DNA of 64,000 nt from Haplosporangium gracile (GCA_015499985.1 JAAAUF010000001.1:101998-165997), one strand, 5' to 3'; counted from the stretch's first letter, positions 26,450 through 40,322 are shown. Notes: generated by a model not told the origin, from the letters alone. Numbers and translations are program-made.

Positions 26450-26907
26450 GTCTGTGTTTTCCTTTGCTTGCATATCTACTCTTTTTTTTCTGCGATTTTT
26501 CTTTTTCGTCTGAAGATTTACGATCCTATTTTGCTTCCTAGTGCAGAGATAGTGGCCTGGATTGCCCCTCTCCTTACTTCTTGTTTTGCATCGTTGGACC
26601 CTTCTCTCGTCGCGCATGCTCTCGCTCGTAATACACTTTCTCTCTTTTTTTTCATCGACGTCGTTTGTCTTTCGTTATCGTTCGTTTTTCCCATTTTCAG
26701 CAAAGCTCTGTACCTCTCATTCCCCCTTCTCTTCTCTCTCACTGTAGAAACAAATACATTGTACCATTAACAGCGCGATGCTTTCTAATTCCATATTGAT
26801 GGGTTTATTTTGTTTACAATGGGATGAATTTGAATGGTTGAAGTTAAAGTTGAAGAGGTGGGGGAAATGGTATGTCGTTGTATTGTTGGTGTGCACGCTT
26901 TGTGAGT
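26450..26907. other. Convergent 3' intergenic region
   Basis: Tail-to-tail spacer between CKS1 (+) and the aminotransferase (-). TTTATT at 26804-26809 gives an AATAAA signal for the aminotransferase on the minus strand. No gene seen. Confidence 0.55.
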
Positions 26908-29026
<2,119 letters not shown>

Positions 29027-29809
29027 GATGTGTATATGTAAGAGGTATTATTAAGACTGAGGTGAAGAAAGTGTACAAAGTGGAAGAAAGAATGGAAGGG
29101 AATGAGGAAAGAAGGCCAAAAGGAAAGAAGTGAAGTGAAGTGAAAAGTAAAGAAGAAGAGAAAAGAGGCGATCAGTCGGCGCGTTTAAAGAAGGAATAAA
29201 AAAACTGGGGTCTCTGCCCTGCCGGAGAAGGGGCTCAAAAGTCGATTGAGTCATTGCACAAGTTAGTGGTCCAGTCTCTGGTCCAGTCTAGTCTGGTTTG
29301 CTGTTCCTTGCTGTCCATGGCCTCATCCAACCATGGTGTAGCGACCTCACAATCACTCACTTGCTTCATTCACTCACAACCAGCAAACTGGAGGTTGAAG
29401 TGATGGGGTGGAGTGATGGCGGACCCACCCAAACTTGTTCTTCCACTCTCACTTTGCAGGCACGCCGCACACCGACCGCGAACTTTTTAGTTGGGTGTAA
29501 CTTCTTTCTCGCACTTCACGTCAACCCTAATCCTCATTCATTACTAACAAACACGAACACAAGGGCATCTCCTCCATGCCTCCATTCCCCGCCTTCGCTT
29601 CTCCTTTCCTCGTTTCGCTTCTTGAGTCCCTTCTAGTTCACACAGATACACATTCGTTTTCGCTTTACCCTATAAGTTTGCCTTTTGCTTTGTTTCGGGA
29701 TACAAAGGCAAAACCCGCCTTTTGTATTCATTATTCCCTGCTCCGCTCTTTCTCCTCCCCTCCACCCAACACAACACAACACTTGTTCAATGCGAAGCTA
29801 GCCAACAAA

Positions 29810-29870
29810 ATGCAAGAACAAGAAAGACTCTTTGTCCGGGACAGCCAGAATAGGGAACTACTGACTATGA
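29810..29870 (+). other. Candidate first exon of a small gene
   Basis: ATG at 29810 in a good context (CAAAATG) follows a 300-bp pyrimidine-rich leader like those of the confident genes. It opens a charged helix-like peptide (MQEQERLFVRDSQNRELL) that ends at a consensus donor GTAAGA at 29871. Two acceptors downstream keep the frame: after the A-rich tract at about 30137, or CTTAG at about 30203. Both soon reach a stop, so the product would be only about 32-34 residues. A three-codon upstream frame (ATG at 29790) precedes it. It may be a small peptide gene or the start of a gene I could not complete. Confidence 0.25.
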
Positions 29871-30982
29871 GTAAGAAATGTCAAGAAATGGCTAACCAAT
29901 TGTTCCCAATGCGCCTTTTTGTTGTTCTCTTTTTCTTTTTTCATTTGTCTGTCGGTGTCGGTGAATGTAATTTATGTATGCTTCTGTATTTCGTTGTCTC
30001 TTCGTCTCGTTTGTGTCATTGGGATTGTTCCTTTTTTTCTTTTATTCTTCTTTTCCTTCTCTTTACAATCACGCCCCAACTACCCAAAAAATAAAAATAA
30101 AAATAAAATAAAAATAAAAATAAAAAAAATAAAAAAAGTACCCCTGAGGAACCAGTCGTGGGAGAACATTCTCTGATCTGTTGGTCTTGCATAACGCCTT
30201 AGTTGCCATGCAATTGATGTCGTTCTCTATTCGACTCGGGACCTGACTGGAACATGTTTACTTACAAAAGGAGTGGAAGGATGAAGAGTTAAAGAGGATG
30301 AAAGTGTAAAGGAAAAGAAACAAAAAAAAAAAAGTTGAAAAAGTGATAGTGGCCACTTTTTTTTTTGAAGAGAAAAATGGGATAGATTGGCCCGATGGGA
30401 CTGCAATCACGTGTACGGCTTTCATCTCCACTTTTTGCTCAATTTTCCAAACGCGACGGAGAACATCTTTCGCGTTTTTGTTGTGTTGAAACTTGAAAGG
30501 CAACGTGAGGAACTCAAGGCGTTGTCTTTTGAGGGTGAAATCAACTCTGTTATTGTGCTTGTTTCCTTTTTCTTTTTGTCCCTTTGTCCGACAAATCCAT
30601 ATGTTTACAGTAGCGCAAGGAAAAGGCGCCATCAAATCAGTCAGACAGAAGGTGTTCCTGCTTGGGTCTCAATTTTTGGTAGCGCATAGTCACTCTACTA
30701 TCTTCATGCCTCCATCTTCCTTCTGGCAGCACTCACAACCAATTTTCCTACTTCTTCAATTTAACCAAGACAAATACAGCATTTTCCAGGTATGTTACAA
30801 TCTTTAAACAAAGAAAAGTCGACTTCGCTGAAGAGAAAACTTGAGTATCGCAATACTATGAAAGACTATGCAAAGAAGAGAATACGCGATGGCTATGAGG
30901 GTGTGCACTAGAAAATATGCAAGAGATGTGAGGCTATAGGTATGTGCAAAAGAAGAAAGGTAGCAAGATAAAAATAAAAAAA

Positions 30983-30985
<3 letters not shown>

Positions 30986-31014
<29 letters not shown>
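30986..31014. repeat. (AG)n microsatellite
   Basis: Uninterrupted AG dinucleotide run immediately downstream of the decayed kinase on the minus strand. Confidence 0.85.
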
Positions 31015-31017
<3 letters not shown>

Positions 31018-31087
31018 AGTGAATCGTCTCTGTGTCCATAGTAAGGTCTGAGTGACGCTGAAGTCTCCAGGGCTAGGTCTGGGTGGC

Positions 31088-32810
31088 TCAAAATTCGGTC
31101 TCGTAGCTGTCGGTGTTGCAGTAAAAGATGGCGAGGTTCCAATAATGATCAAGCTTAGTCTTCGTGTCTGTCTCCTGCTCCGATTCCGATGGGACCGCCT
31201 TGCGCTTTCCATCTGTGGGCAATTCAGGCGCGCCCTTGAACCCGTCTTCGCTCATTACCTTGAGGAAATACCCAAAATTGAAGAAATTTTGGCGGCGAAA
31301 ATTCTTCAGCTCCAGTCGCTTCTCTGGCATGAACTCCACCATCAACTTGATCAACTCCTTCGCGTTCGGCTTCAACTTGGAACCATCTATATTTACGAGT
31401 TTCTCCAGCTTCTTGGAATGGTTCTTCTTTCTATCAATCAAAGTTATAATGTCAATGACATGTTCGCTTTTTTTACCACAAACTGTACAATCAGCCACGA
31501 TGAAGCTCAAGACCTCAGATACCCTCTGTCAGCCAAGTCTCCTCCCCTTGAAGCATCAGATATATAATACAGCCGAAGCTGAAGGTATCCAAGGCGTATG
31601 TAGTGGCCCAAGCTTCACAACCCCCGGAGCTCGGAAATCTCTGACTCTCTCACCGATCTTGCTCTTCGGGTTGAATCTTTCAGCCAAACCCAAATCGCCG
31701 ATGCGGACATGCATGCATGGGGCGAAGACGATATTTTCGGGTTTGAGATCACAGTGGACTAACCCTTGGTCATGCAAGTGAGCCAATCCAGTCGTGCTCT
31801 CAGCGCCTAACTATCGGGTCTCCTCCTCGGCGATGGCTCCGCGATTGTTGAGGAGGGCGTTCAAATTCCACAGGAGGAAAAAAAGGGCAACCCGTGTCAG
31901 ATAAAAAAACCTTCATTAACCCATACTTTTTGTGATTCTCGCGTACCCATGCTACTTACTTTTGACAGGCATACTTCAAACAACAGACACTGGTCGTTAG
32001 AGTCTTTGACGGCCCCAAAGTGCTCAACAAGATGGGTGTGCTTCCCCGCGGCCTCCAAAATGTCGACCTGGTGGATTTACAAAGGGCATATAGAGGCGAG
32101 AAATAGTACGAGAATCATTGATTGCTATATCTTTCACAAGCGCTGCATGCATATCGTGCCTATATCCTTGTCGCTGATATTTCCTCGGCGCCACTTGAGA
32201 GCGAAGCATTCCCCCTTTCTGTACCGAACCTACCCTGTTCACGCAATTGGACGCGAAATATGTTAACATGAGTAAATATCAACCTTCATATTTTATTTGT
32301 TAACAAGTGATAGTTGTCTTACTGAGAAAGCCTCCTTTTACTACCGCCTATAAATCTATCAAAGAACGGCCGAGGTTTCTTAGGCTACTAGTTGGGAGGC
32401 GTTGAGACGGACGGGATCCCGGTAGTTAGTGTTGAATCGATGCGACACTAGAGGAATGGTTCACGGTGGGCAGGGGAGATGGTCAACTATTTTTACCTCG
32501 TCTTAGTCTCTTGCTCGGACTCGTCCTTCTTCTCTTGTAACTCCTCCCATGATTCTACCCAGCTCATCTCCTGGGGTACTGTCTTCTGAAGCTCTCTCTC
32601 CTGGGATTCTTCCTCTGAATTTCGAGGCTGTAAGCTCGACCAGGAGCCACGAGCTATCTGGCTGGAGGTTCTCAAGAACTCGGCCGAGTGCTGGATGGAG
32701 TGGACGGTTTGAGCGGGAAGCTCGGCACTTTTACTGGAGCCGCCGATTGAGTTGTGAGGAGAATAAGGATTGGAAGCTACATTAGCGCTGGCGTGAGCAT
32801 TGACCGACAT
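31088..32810 (-). pseudogene. Decayed eukaryotic protein kinase
   Basis: Minus-strand relics of a Ser/Thr-type kinase lie in the correct order but no single frame survives. N-lobe beta3 with the catalytic Lys: VRYRKGECFALKWRR (from 32229). Alpha-C to hinge: ILEAAGKHTHLVEHFG and CLLFEVCLSK (32067-31960). Hinge to catalytic loop: LNALLNNRGAIAEEETR, then a TAG stop at 31813-31811, then [23 protein letters not shown] replaces DFG, followed by APG for APE. C-lobe: [17 protein letters not shown] and AKELIKLMVEFMPEKRL. The splice acceptor expected at 31869-31868 reads GG. A frameshift lies between APG and SFG (about 31640-31608), and another at the TGA at 31516-31514. A possible 5' exon opens with ATG at 32810 (MSVNAHASANV) and encodes an acidic Ser-rich region. 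Several independent lesions make sequencing error alone unlikely. Confidence 0.75.
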
Positions 32811-35706
32811 GTTTGAGATGTTGATGGCGGAGGTGCTTTCTGTTGTTTGTTGAGAGATGATACTGATGATCAATGAACTTTGAAGAAACGAGGTTAGGAG
32901 CGAAACACAGCTAACAACCTCTTTTTCTCCCTTGATGCGTTTTTTTCTTTCCACGAAAATCAACACAGTATCTTCGTGGGGGTGATAAAAAGAAAGTAGC
33001 TTTATGACAAGAGTAGACAGCAGTTCTTTTTAGCTTATTCATGTGTTTGCTTGCCCTCGTTGTTTTCCTCTTGTTTTTCTACGCGACTCTTTTTTTCTTG
33101 TCATTTCTTTTTGTTTAGCATCTTGATTCCCCGATTTGTCCGTTAGGTCGGTCAACGTTGATGTGTTTGACAGTAGCTTAGCGCATGCTAAGATCAGCCT
33201 TCTCTACTCCTTTCGTTGACGGTAATGTCCTTTACCCACTGGCGACTCTTCTTTTTCTAACAATGATGTATTCTTCTCACCGTCGCGTAGTTTCTTTTCG
33301 CCATTTCTATTTTCTTTCCTTATTTTCGTTCTCACAGGTGGCCCTTGTCTCCCCTTTCTTTCTCATATTCCGCATCTACCCTTTCATAGCTGTTTACACC
33401 AAGATCACAATCCTAGAAGTCGTCCAATCAAATCGCAATTTCACGCTAATTCGTCTTACCTTCGGATCAATCAAACCCTTGCTTTTTTATTCTCTCTCTT
33501 ACATTGTGTACCATTCACTCATCCCTTCCTTTCTCTTTTTCCTTCTTCTAGGGCGTTCGTCGTGAACGTCGTACCATCTGTTTTGTCTCCAGTTCTTTGG
33601 TTCCAATCAACATGGATTCTTCTTGGTCTCGGACTCGCTCGCACGCCCATCGATGCTCACTCATCTTCCTCTATCCCCTCTTCTTTCTTTCCCTTTTTTC
33701 TCATCCTTTCTCGCCTTCTCTTTCATCTTCCTCTCTCATTTTTATCTGCATTTTCTTTCTTCTTCCCTCTCTGCTTCTTTTTCTTTCTCTCTTCTTCAAT
33801 TTTTTACTTTTAATTCCTCATCCCGTCATTCTCTACTTCACTTCACTTCACTTCCCCTCCCACCCACACCGCTTCTTCCCATTCGAAAAACGATACAAAG
33901 ACACACAAAGAAGAATTCACGGCTCTCGTTTGCAAATCCATTCCCATGCGCTACATTTTCTCTTTTTATGGGCAACTTTGATCTGTGAACTATCTGAAGA
34001 GAAAAAAATGGTGTCTGCTTGTTGGAGTCTCTTGTACAAACTCTATATTTACTTGAATGTCATTTCATGGTGCTCGAGTTGGCTATGAAGTTGTCGTTGC
34101 CTATAATTTCTCGTTCGTTCCCCGAGTGTCCCAAACTCTTGAGTTCCATTGAGGGTGCGTCTCGTGCAGTGCTTCGGACATGCCCAATGGTATCTGCGAC
34201 TGTACGATAGATAGCGCTTTCAGTTCTCAGAGGGTCTTGGAGTGTTACCGAGGTCGCAATCACCTGAAGGTTTTGGATGCGCTGGAGTTTCGGCACAGCA
34301 TTTTCCTTGGATTGGTATCTAGGACTACTGAAGAGAAAAAATAAAGATGATGTGATACCGCCTCAAATGTGTAAGTTGCGTGGGAGTAAAGTGACCCCTC
34401 GGACCACTCACCCCTCTCTCCTATTTTTTGTTAGATCTCAAGTGCGGGGTGTGGAGCTTATTAATAGCAACAAAGGAGAGTACAGCAAATGGACGATGTC
34501 GAAAGGGCAGGCGTAAAACGAGCGTGTTGAATGTGTATAGGCTTTTCTCCAATTGTTTTTCTGATCCGTTTTTTTTCTATCCTTTTTTGTTTCTTACCGA
34601 TTCAAAGCCCGGTATTAAAGAAATACAATTCAAATAAACATGGTAGATATTCACAAGCCTCACGGATCCATAACCATAACTTCCGAACCATCGATTTCTT
34701 CCGCTTTTTTATGGTTTCAAATAAACACGCCGACTGTTCATTGCTCCAACAGAGAAAAAGAAATGAACGCGACAGAACAATATACAGACACGTTTAGCAT
34801 GTCACTAGAGTAAAACGCAATGCGAAGTCGTAATGACATGGGAGTGGGGTCATCGATAAGATGCAATCAAGAGTCGAACTTGCTTTGCCTTGTTTTTTAC
34901 TAACGTCAAAAGCATAATTAACCGACAAGAAGAGATAGGCTTGTCAATCTTGAACAAAGAGTACCTTCTTGTCCAAATTAAGTGAGCCGGGTCCTGTCAA
35001 AAACAATCAACAACAAAACAAATAAAACGGCGGAATGACATGGCTAATTGCACCATCATAGAGCACACCTGTCAAACTGTCACCCACTTCTCTCCCCTTT
35101 CCTCTCTTTCTAATAAAGCACCTGTCAGTTTGTTTGTTTGCTGAGCTGCAAAGAGGTGTTTAGCTCAAATGGTGGTGCACTCCCATTGGTACAGCAAATT
35201 GAAAAAGGTTGTCAAAATATCAAGGTGAGGTGGGATCATGCATGAAGAACGCCGAAAGAGAGATTGACAGCTACTACGTACATAATGACACGTACGCTTG
35301 TCATTTTTACTTGTCTGGACTCTTGACATGGTGCATTCTCGCGCCTTTGCCCCCTTGTGAGCGAAAGAAAAAAAGGTTGTCAGAAATTGACTCGGGTCCA
35401 TTAAAAAATGTCACCGCGAAGGTACTCCTTCCCTTTGTCTCCCCCTTTACTTTTTTGATTGTTGATGGGAGGAGGAGAATGAGATGCTCTCAAACCTGTC
35501 AATTTTTTCTGAATAAAAGAAATGTCAAAATCTGAACGCCCACTTTTTTTTCTCCTTTTTTTTTACATTTCCTTTACCTCCATTTCCACACTCGCACACC
35601 ACACACATACTCCTCCTTCACCTTAAAAACATACTCACGCCCACCCTGCCTCTGTAACGCTTACGTTCTATCAATCTTCCTCCTATCCTCCGTCAACACA
35701 CACGTC
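32811..35706. other. 2.9-kb intergenic region with orphan leader
   Basis: Between the decayed kinase and the Ecl1-like gene. 33320-33880 is strongly pyrimidine-rich on the plus strand, like the leaders of real genes, but no good coding exon follows it. One coding-like minus-strand exon at 34060-34327 is listed separately. 35540-35700 is the C/T-rich leader of the Ecl1-like gene. Nothing else could be assigned. Confidence 0.45.
34060..34327 (-). other. Orphan terminal exon, minus strand
   Basis: A strong acceptor on the minus strand (T-rich tract ending TCTCTTCAG at 34328) opens a frame of 89 codons to a TGA at 34060. The peptide has the composition of a folded protein (NLQVIATSVTLQDPLRTES, then YRTVADTIGHVRSTARDAP). 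No upstream exon with matching phase could be fixed; a candidate donor GTAAGA lies near 34601. It may be the last exon of a gene or a fragment of a decayed one. The plus strand is also open here, so strand choice rests on the acceptor. Confidence 0.3.
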
Positions 35707-36917
35707 ATGAACTGCTACCAGTGCGCCGTTTGTTCACTGCCCTTCCAGAGCCTCATCGTAAGTTACCAACACACAACCTCCATCCTTCTCTTGAGTATAT
35801 TCTTTCAATGCAAAGCTAACTAACACTTTCATCTTCCTCGCTCATGAAAACATCCACGTAGGCTAGCATGTATTGCTCAGAACGATGCTACATCGTCGAC
35901 GGAATGACCTACTACTACCAATCCTTCTCTGACACAGCCTGTCCCTCTACCACCGCCACTGCCTCCAATGACGGTGTATCCAAGTGGTCCTCTTCGTGGA
36001 CGTGTGCATCTTTCCCGGCCTCGGAGTATGCCACCGACCTTTACTACTACGACAACCCGGCAACGTCTCAAATCCGAAAGAACAAGACCCTGCCGCCTCC
36101 TACACTGTCACCCATCCTAGTGCCTACCCCTTCTCAACCCACAAAGCGTACAACATCTACTATGACGACGAGGTCTCGGAGCTCCTCTGTGTTGTCGGCG
36201 AGCTCCTGGTCTGCCGATAGCAGCAGCAGTGGTAGTAGTATGAACACAAGTGTCTCTGGTGGAAGCAGTAATACCAGTAGTGATGACGGTGAAGAAGATC
36301 CCCTGTCTACAAACTGGCCCAAGATGGACCGTCTAGTCTCCTCCTCATTTGACCGGCATCTCTCTTCCAACGGTCGTGCACAATGGGACCCCATCTCCAT
36401 GGGCTGGACCACCACCTCGGATAACCTCCTTACAGTTGCCCAGACAAGATCCGAATTGCCCTCACCTGCATCGGCATGGGAGAGAAAGGAAAACCTGACC
36501 CTGACCTTGTCATCGTCTCCACGCAAGTACTTGGCGCTCTCGGCGTCGATCTGGGGCCCTGGCTGGCATCAAGTTGAGCCCTTACCACCATCGTTCGTCA
36601 AGACATTGGAGCAAAGTGAGCTCGAACTTCAGGCTCAAGCTCAGGCTTTAGCATTAGAGAAGGCTGCCCTGGCTGCCGCGAACCCAAAGGCGATTGCCAA
36701 GAAGGCGAAGCGTGAGGCTAAAGCTGCTGCTGCTGCTGCTGCATTGGCGGCGGCAGCGGCGCAGGAGCAAGGTGAAAGTTCATCAGCAGATGTGGTGATG
36801 GTAGATGCCGATTCTTGTTCGGCTGCCAGTGCTACGACATCTGATGTTGCAGGACCAGTACCTCCCAATGCCTTGTGTTCATCTCGTCTTCCGCGGAGTC
36901 TTCAATTCGTCGACTAA
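35707..36917 (+). CDS. Ecl1-like (life-span regulatory factor) zinc-binding protein, extended
   Basis: Exons 35707-35757 and 35862-36917 join in phase 0 and give 368 residues. The N-terminus is a compact Cys cluster: CYQCAVC (Cys3, Cys6, Cys9), a short spacer, then YCSERC (Cys22, Cys26) and Asp30. The C-x2-C ... YCS-x2-C arrangement is that of the Ecl1 family, small fungal zinc proteins that extend chronological life span in fission yeast when overproduced. The first intron falls inside the cluster. The rest is Ser/Thr-rich, with conserved-looking segments (DPLSTNWPKMDRLV, then KYLALSASIWGPGWHQ) and an Ala-rich helix (about 270-315). Typical Ecl1 proteins are about 80-180 residues, so this is a long form. 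AATAAA at 36999-37004 is the likely polyadenylation signal. The gene is real; the family call is moderate, because other C-x2-C fingers look similar. Confidence 0.55.
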
Positions 36918-37249
36918 AAACGACATTGTTTCCATTCATTTTCATTTGTTGACATCTCCGCTACCCCTGTACATATTTTCCTTCATTGGTTTTCGTCAAA
37001 TAAAACAACACTGTTTATCACACAACACTTGTTTTATTACGGATTATGAATGCTGAAGGGCGGACGGAGTGTAAGAACGCACTGTTCATTTCTTTTTTTA
37101 CTCAGGGTGACAGGGTAGTTAATGTCGCGTGCAATTATTTAATTTGCGAGGGGTCCAAAGACAAAAGGGGAAAGAAGTTTCAGTGTCAACAACGTCCTTA
37201 AGCAAAACAAAAAAAAAATTAATTAGCTTGGAATCAAAAAAAAAGGACA
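36918..37249. other. Convergent 3' intergenic region
   Basis: Spacer between the Ecl1-like gene (+) and NAPE-PLD (-). It carries AATAAA at 36999-37004 for the plus-strand gene and A/T-rich sequence next to the NAPE-PLD stop. No gene seen. Confidence 0.55.
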
Positions 37250-39057
37250 TCAAACGTCGACGACGAGGGTCTCGCCAATACTGACGACGTTGAAGGTGTT
37301 GGGGTCATGCCCACGGTTTTTCATTTCTGCCTCGAGACGTTTTGGAGGTTCTGACACGTCCTCGTCTGTCAGGGCCCACTATCAAACATGAAAGGAGTGG
37401 TGACAATTGATTGGTCAGTGATATTATGCAAATTAATTTGTGATTGTTCATTGCCAGTGCCAGGGTCCTGGTTTTGAAACATTATCATCGTTTCTTTGTC
37501 GTGTTTGAAAATGAGCTGTTTGACAATGACTTACGGTGCCCCAGTGCATTCCGACGCTGCGCTTGGACTTGATGTCCTCGTGGACCCGCACTGCATCCTC
37601 AGGCGAGCAGTGGATTGGCGACATGAACCTTTTAAGTAGATAAACAAAAAATACGCGTTAATTATCAAATCACCAATAGGGGGTGTCACTCTTTGAAATC
37701 TTTGATTTCAAATCGGAGCGTATTTCGTTACACACCTGCCCTCTAGCTGATGCATTTCGATGGCGCATTTGATTGATGGCGCATCTGGTTATACGCCGCG
37801 AAATGTCAAAGATTGAAACCCCCTAATGAAACTAGTGCTGCACAGGTATGAAAAAAAAACCAAAACAAAATACAACAGCCTTATACTACGCGAATACTAG
37901 TTCATATAGAACTTACCATCTAGGACTGTAGGCTCCGATGGGGATCATGGAGAGATCAAAAGGTCCAATACGATCTCCAATCTCTTTGAAGGCCGGACAA
38001 TGGGGCATCGCGTTTTCGTCCGCGCCCTTAGGGACATAGCGGTACCCGGTATCGCCTCCAAAGAAGACCTTGGCGGGCTTGGCCCCCTCGGTCCTGGGGA
38101 TGGACTCAATCACCCAAGAGGCCCAAAGGGTCTTGTATTGGTCTGTCAAGGACCGGCCCGTGAAATGTTGACAGGGAGTGCAGATCACCTTGATTCCGGA
38201 CTTGTTGTCATGAAAACTGTGCTCATGCTCATCCCACCTATTTTTTGATTTACAGTTATCAACCAAAAAAAAATAATTCAGTTACGTCGTTTCGGTCCAT
38301 ATTGATGGTATACGTTTTCTCCGTCCAAATGAATAAATGGTGATACCAATCGCACTCGGTGACTTTGTCCTTGATACCAATAGAATGGAACCAGGCCTTA
38401 TTTCCAAGGGGCACATAGAAGAATGGCTTGTGGTCCTTTTGCAGCTTCTGGGTGGTGTTCAAGTCGAGATGGTCGTAGTGGTTGTGACTGATGACGACGA
38501 TATCGACGCGAGGCAATTCGCCCAGTTTACAAGGAGGGGGTGTGAATCGTTTGGGTCCTGCGAGTTGACTGGGGCTGCATCTATCCGAGAAAACTGGATC
38601 GAAGAGGATGTTCACTCCATCTACTTGTACCAAGAAGCATGCACTAATAAGTGTTATCAGGAGATGGAAGAGGGATTAGCTTGGTTTACAGCATCCTCCT
38701 ATGTTCCAATTGTCCCTCTATTTCGGCTCAATTCCAATGCGTGAATTGAAAATAGGAAAAAAGAAAAGCGTACTGTCCGAGCCAGGTGATGGCGATTTTT
38801 CCGTGTCCAGTCCCTGCTGCGCTCTTTGGTTCCTGAGGGCGACTGAAGGTATCAATCATATCCTTGTTGATGTTGAGGATCTTGGGTAGCTGAGTTTGAT
38901 GAGTGACGGTAGCCCGTTTCCTGTCGAATTCAAAGACAGTAGCACGAAGGACTGCAAGGGGTCCGTGGCGGATGAAACTGGGCCAGGGGTTGACGAACCC
39001 ATTTCCTTGTGGGTCGTGATGGTCTGGCAGGGGTTTTTTGTCCTTTGCTGGTACCAT
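37250..39057 (-). CDS. NAPEPLD: N-acyl-phosphatidylethanolamine-hydrolysing phospholipase D
   Basis: Zinc metallo-beta-lactamase-fold enzyme releasing N-acylethanolamines and phosphatidic acid from NAPE; the yeast counterpart is mitochondrial Fmp30. Minus-strand exons are 39057-38774, 38643-38347, 38237-37917, 37628-37535 and 37378-37250; phases agree and give 374 residues (human 393). The protein follows NAPE-PLD throughout: TWLGHACFLVQVDGVNIL, DPVFSDRCSPSQ, GPKRF, then the metal motif SHNHYDHLD. Zinc ligands are His148, His150, Asp152, His153, His218 (in TPCQHF), Asp256 (GGDTGY) and His329 (MHWGT); none is missing. An insertion around residues 240-270 precedes CPAFKEIG. Start chosen at the first in-frame ATG. 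An in-phase upstream exon (39512-39449) and a leader at 39600-40030 raise the possibility of a longer 5' end. The gene is divergent from LCB3. Confidence 0.93.
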
Positions 39058-40322
39058 GAGAATGAGGGGTGGGGGGATGTTGTTGTGAGTAAGGGAGAAA
39101 CAAAATGTAAGAGAAGGAGAGAGAAGGAAAGAAAGGCGAATAAATGAGAGAGTCGAGAAGAATAAAATTCAGACTGGGCGAGAACGGATGAGCGAGGTTC
39201 GCACCCCTTTTCCGCCGGGAATTTATTTTTCCCAACGACACTCACATGCGATCTTGATTGGATCGCTCGTTCGCTTCTTTTTATTTTGTTCGAAGGAAAG
39301 GTGTGAGTACAAAAAAAAACATGGCTTTATGTTTGTTTATTTCACTTGACCTCGGAAATCATGCGCCCTTATGTGAAGGTGCAAGCAATTGAAAGCAATT
39401 AAAAAGCGATTGAAGGGTACACAAGGCATGAATGGCAAGGCTACTCACTGCCATCATCGTCCGTAGTGTTGAAGATACTTGTGACAGAATCACGTAGATG
39501 GTAGGACTGCAGCTGAGATGAAACATGATTTAAGAAATATACTCTCAACTGGGCGTTGTTGTAGTTGTTGTAATTGTTGCTGTTTCTAGGTTGTCGTGTG
39601 CTTTCGTCTCTCGGAGTGGGTATGAGCGTGTAGAGGAATAAAGGAGGAGGAAGGACGAGCGAAAGAGAGAAACCTAGGAAGCGAGATTTTTTTTTTGGTG
39701 CGCTTTAGAGAGGTTGAAAAGTAGTAAGGCAGGACAAGCAACCAATTGAGAGGAAGGAGAAAGGAAAATTGGACAAAGAGCTGACAAGGAAAAGGGCGAA
39801 GGGGGAGGGGGAGGAAATAATAGATGCTGTTTGGAGTTAGGGAATGAAAAGCAAAGGAAGAGGGGGGAAGAAAGAAAGAAAGAAAGAAAGAGAGAACAAG
39901 CAAACAAACAAAAAAAACAATAACAAACAAACAAACAAAAGGACTGTAAGAAATTAGCCTTTTGGCTTTGCTCGAAACAGAAGAGAAAGAAAAAAAAGAA
40001 AATACTAAAACTCGGCGCTCATACTTATTCACGCCACTGGACTAAATGCTCTTTCTTCTTTTTCTTCATTTTTTTTTTTCTTATTCTTCTCCTTCTTGTT
40101 CTTCTCCTTCTTTCTTATCCCTCCCGGTCTCTCGATCCATCCCCTCGACCTTCCCCCCTATTCCCTTCCAATTCCCCCCTCCTCCTCCATCCTCCTCTCA
40201 CTTTCTCGACCATAACCGTTAAAGAAGAAAAGGCAGTTCGACAAACCAACCAACATCCGACAGACGACAAAGGAGAAATTGAGAGCAACGGTCTGACATA
40301 CATACTCAACTGACCCCAGCAT
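39058..40322. promoter_or_regulatory. Shared divergent promoter region of NAPE-PLD and LCB3
   Basis: About 1.27 kb between two divergent lipid-metabolism starts. 39600-39970 is purine-rich on the plus strand, the expected leader for a minus-strand transcript. 40040-40210 is C/T-rich, the LCB3 leader. On the minus strand, 39512-39449 looks like an exon (acceptor CATCTCAG, donor GTGAGT) that splices in phase onto the NAPE-PLD exon at a CAG acceptor beside its ATG. It is either a 5' UTR exon or extra coding sequence. No TATA box was fixed. Confidence 0.5.

Larger units (their letters stand above)
29027..31087. other. Intergenic region with a possible leader and small exon
   Basis: 29040-29200 is purine-rich and is the aminotransferase leader. 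29510-29800 is pyrimidine-rich on the plus strand and leads into ATG at 29810 (listed separately). 30080-30140 is an A/T-rich AAAAT repeat and 30986-31014 is an AG microsatellite. The open frames at 30.26-30.8 kb overlap on both strands and cannot be assigned. Confidence 0.45.

Noticed and set aside
30258..30689. Overlapping coding-like frames on both strands
   Set aside because: Each strand gives a plausible peptide but neither has a matching donor or acceptor, so the strand cannot be decided.
33562..34088. Long Phe/Leu/Ser open frames that look like membrane proteins
   Set aside because: They are translations of a C/T-rich leader; such frames appear on every pyrimidine-rich leader in the window.
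39586..40032. 148-codon hydrophobic minus-strand frame upstream of NAPE-PLD
   Set aside because: Same artefact: a purine-rich plus strand gives Phe/Leu/Ser translation on the minus strand.
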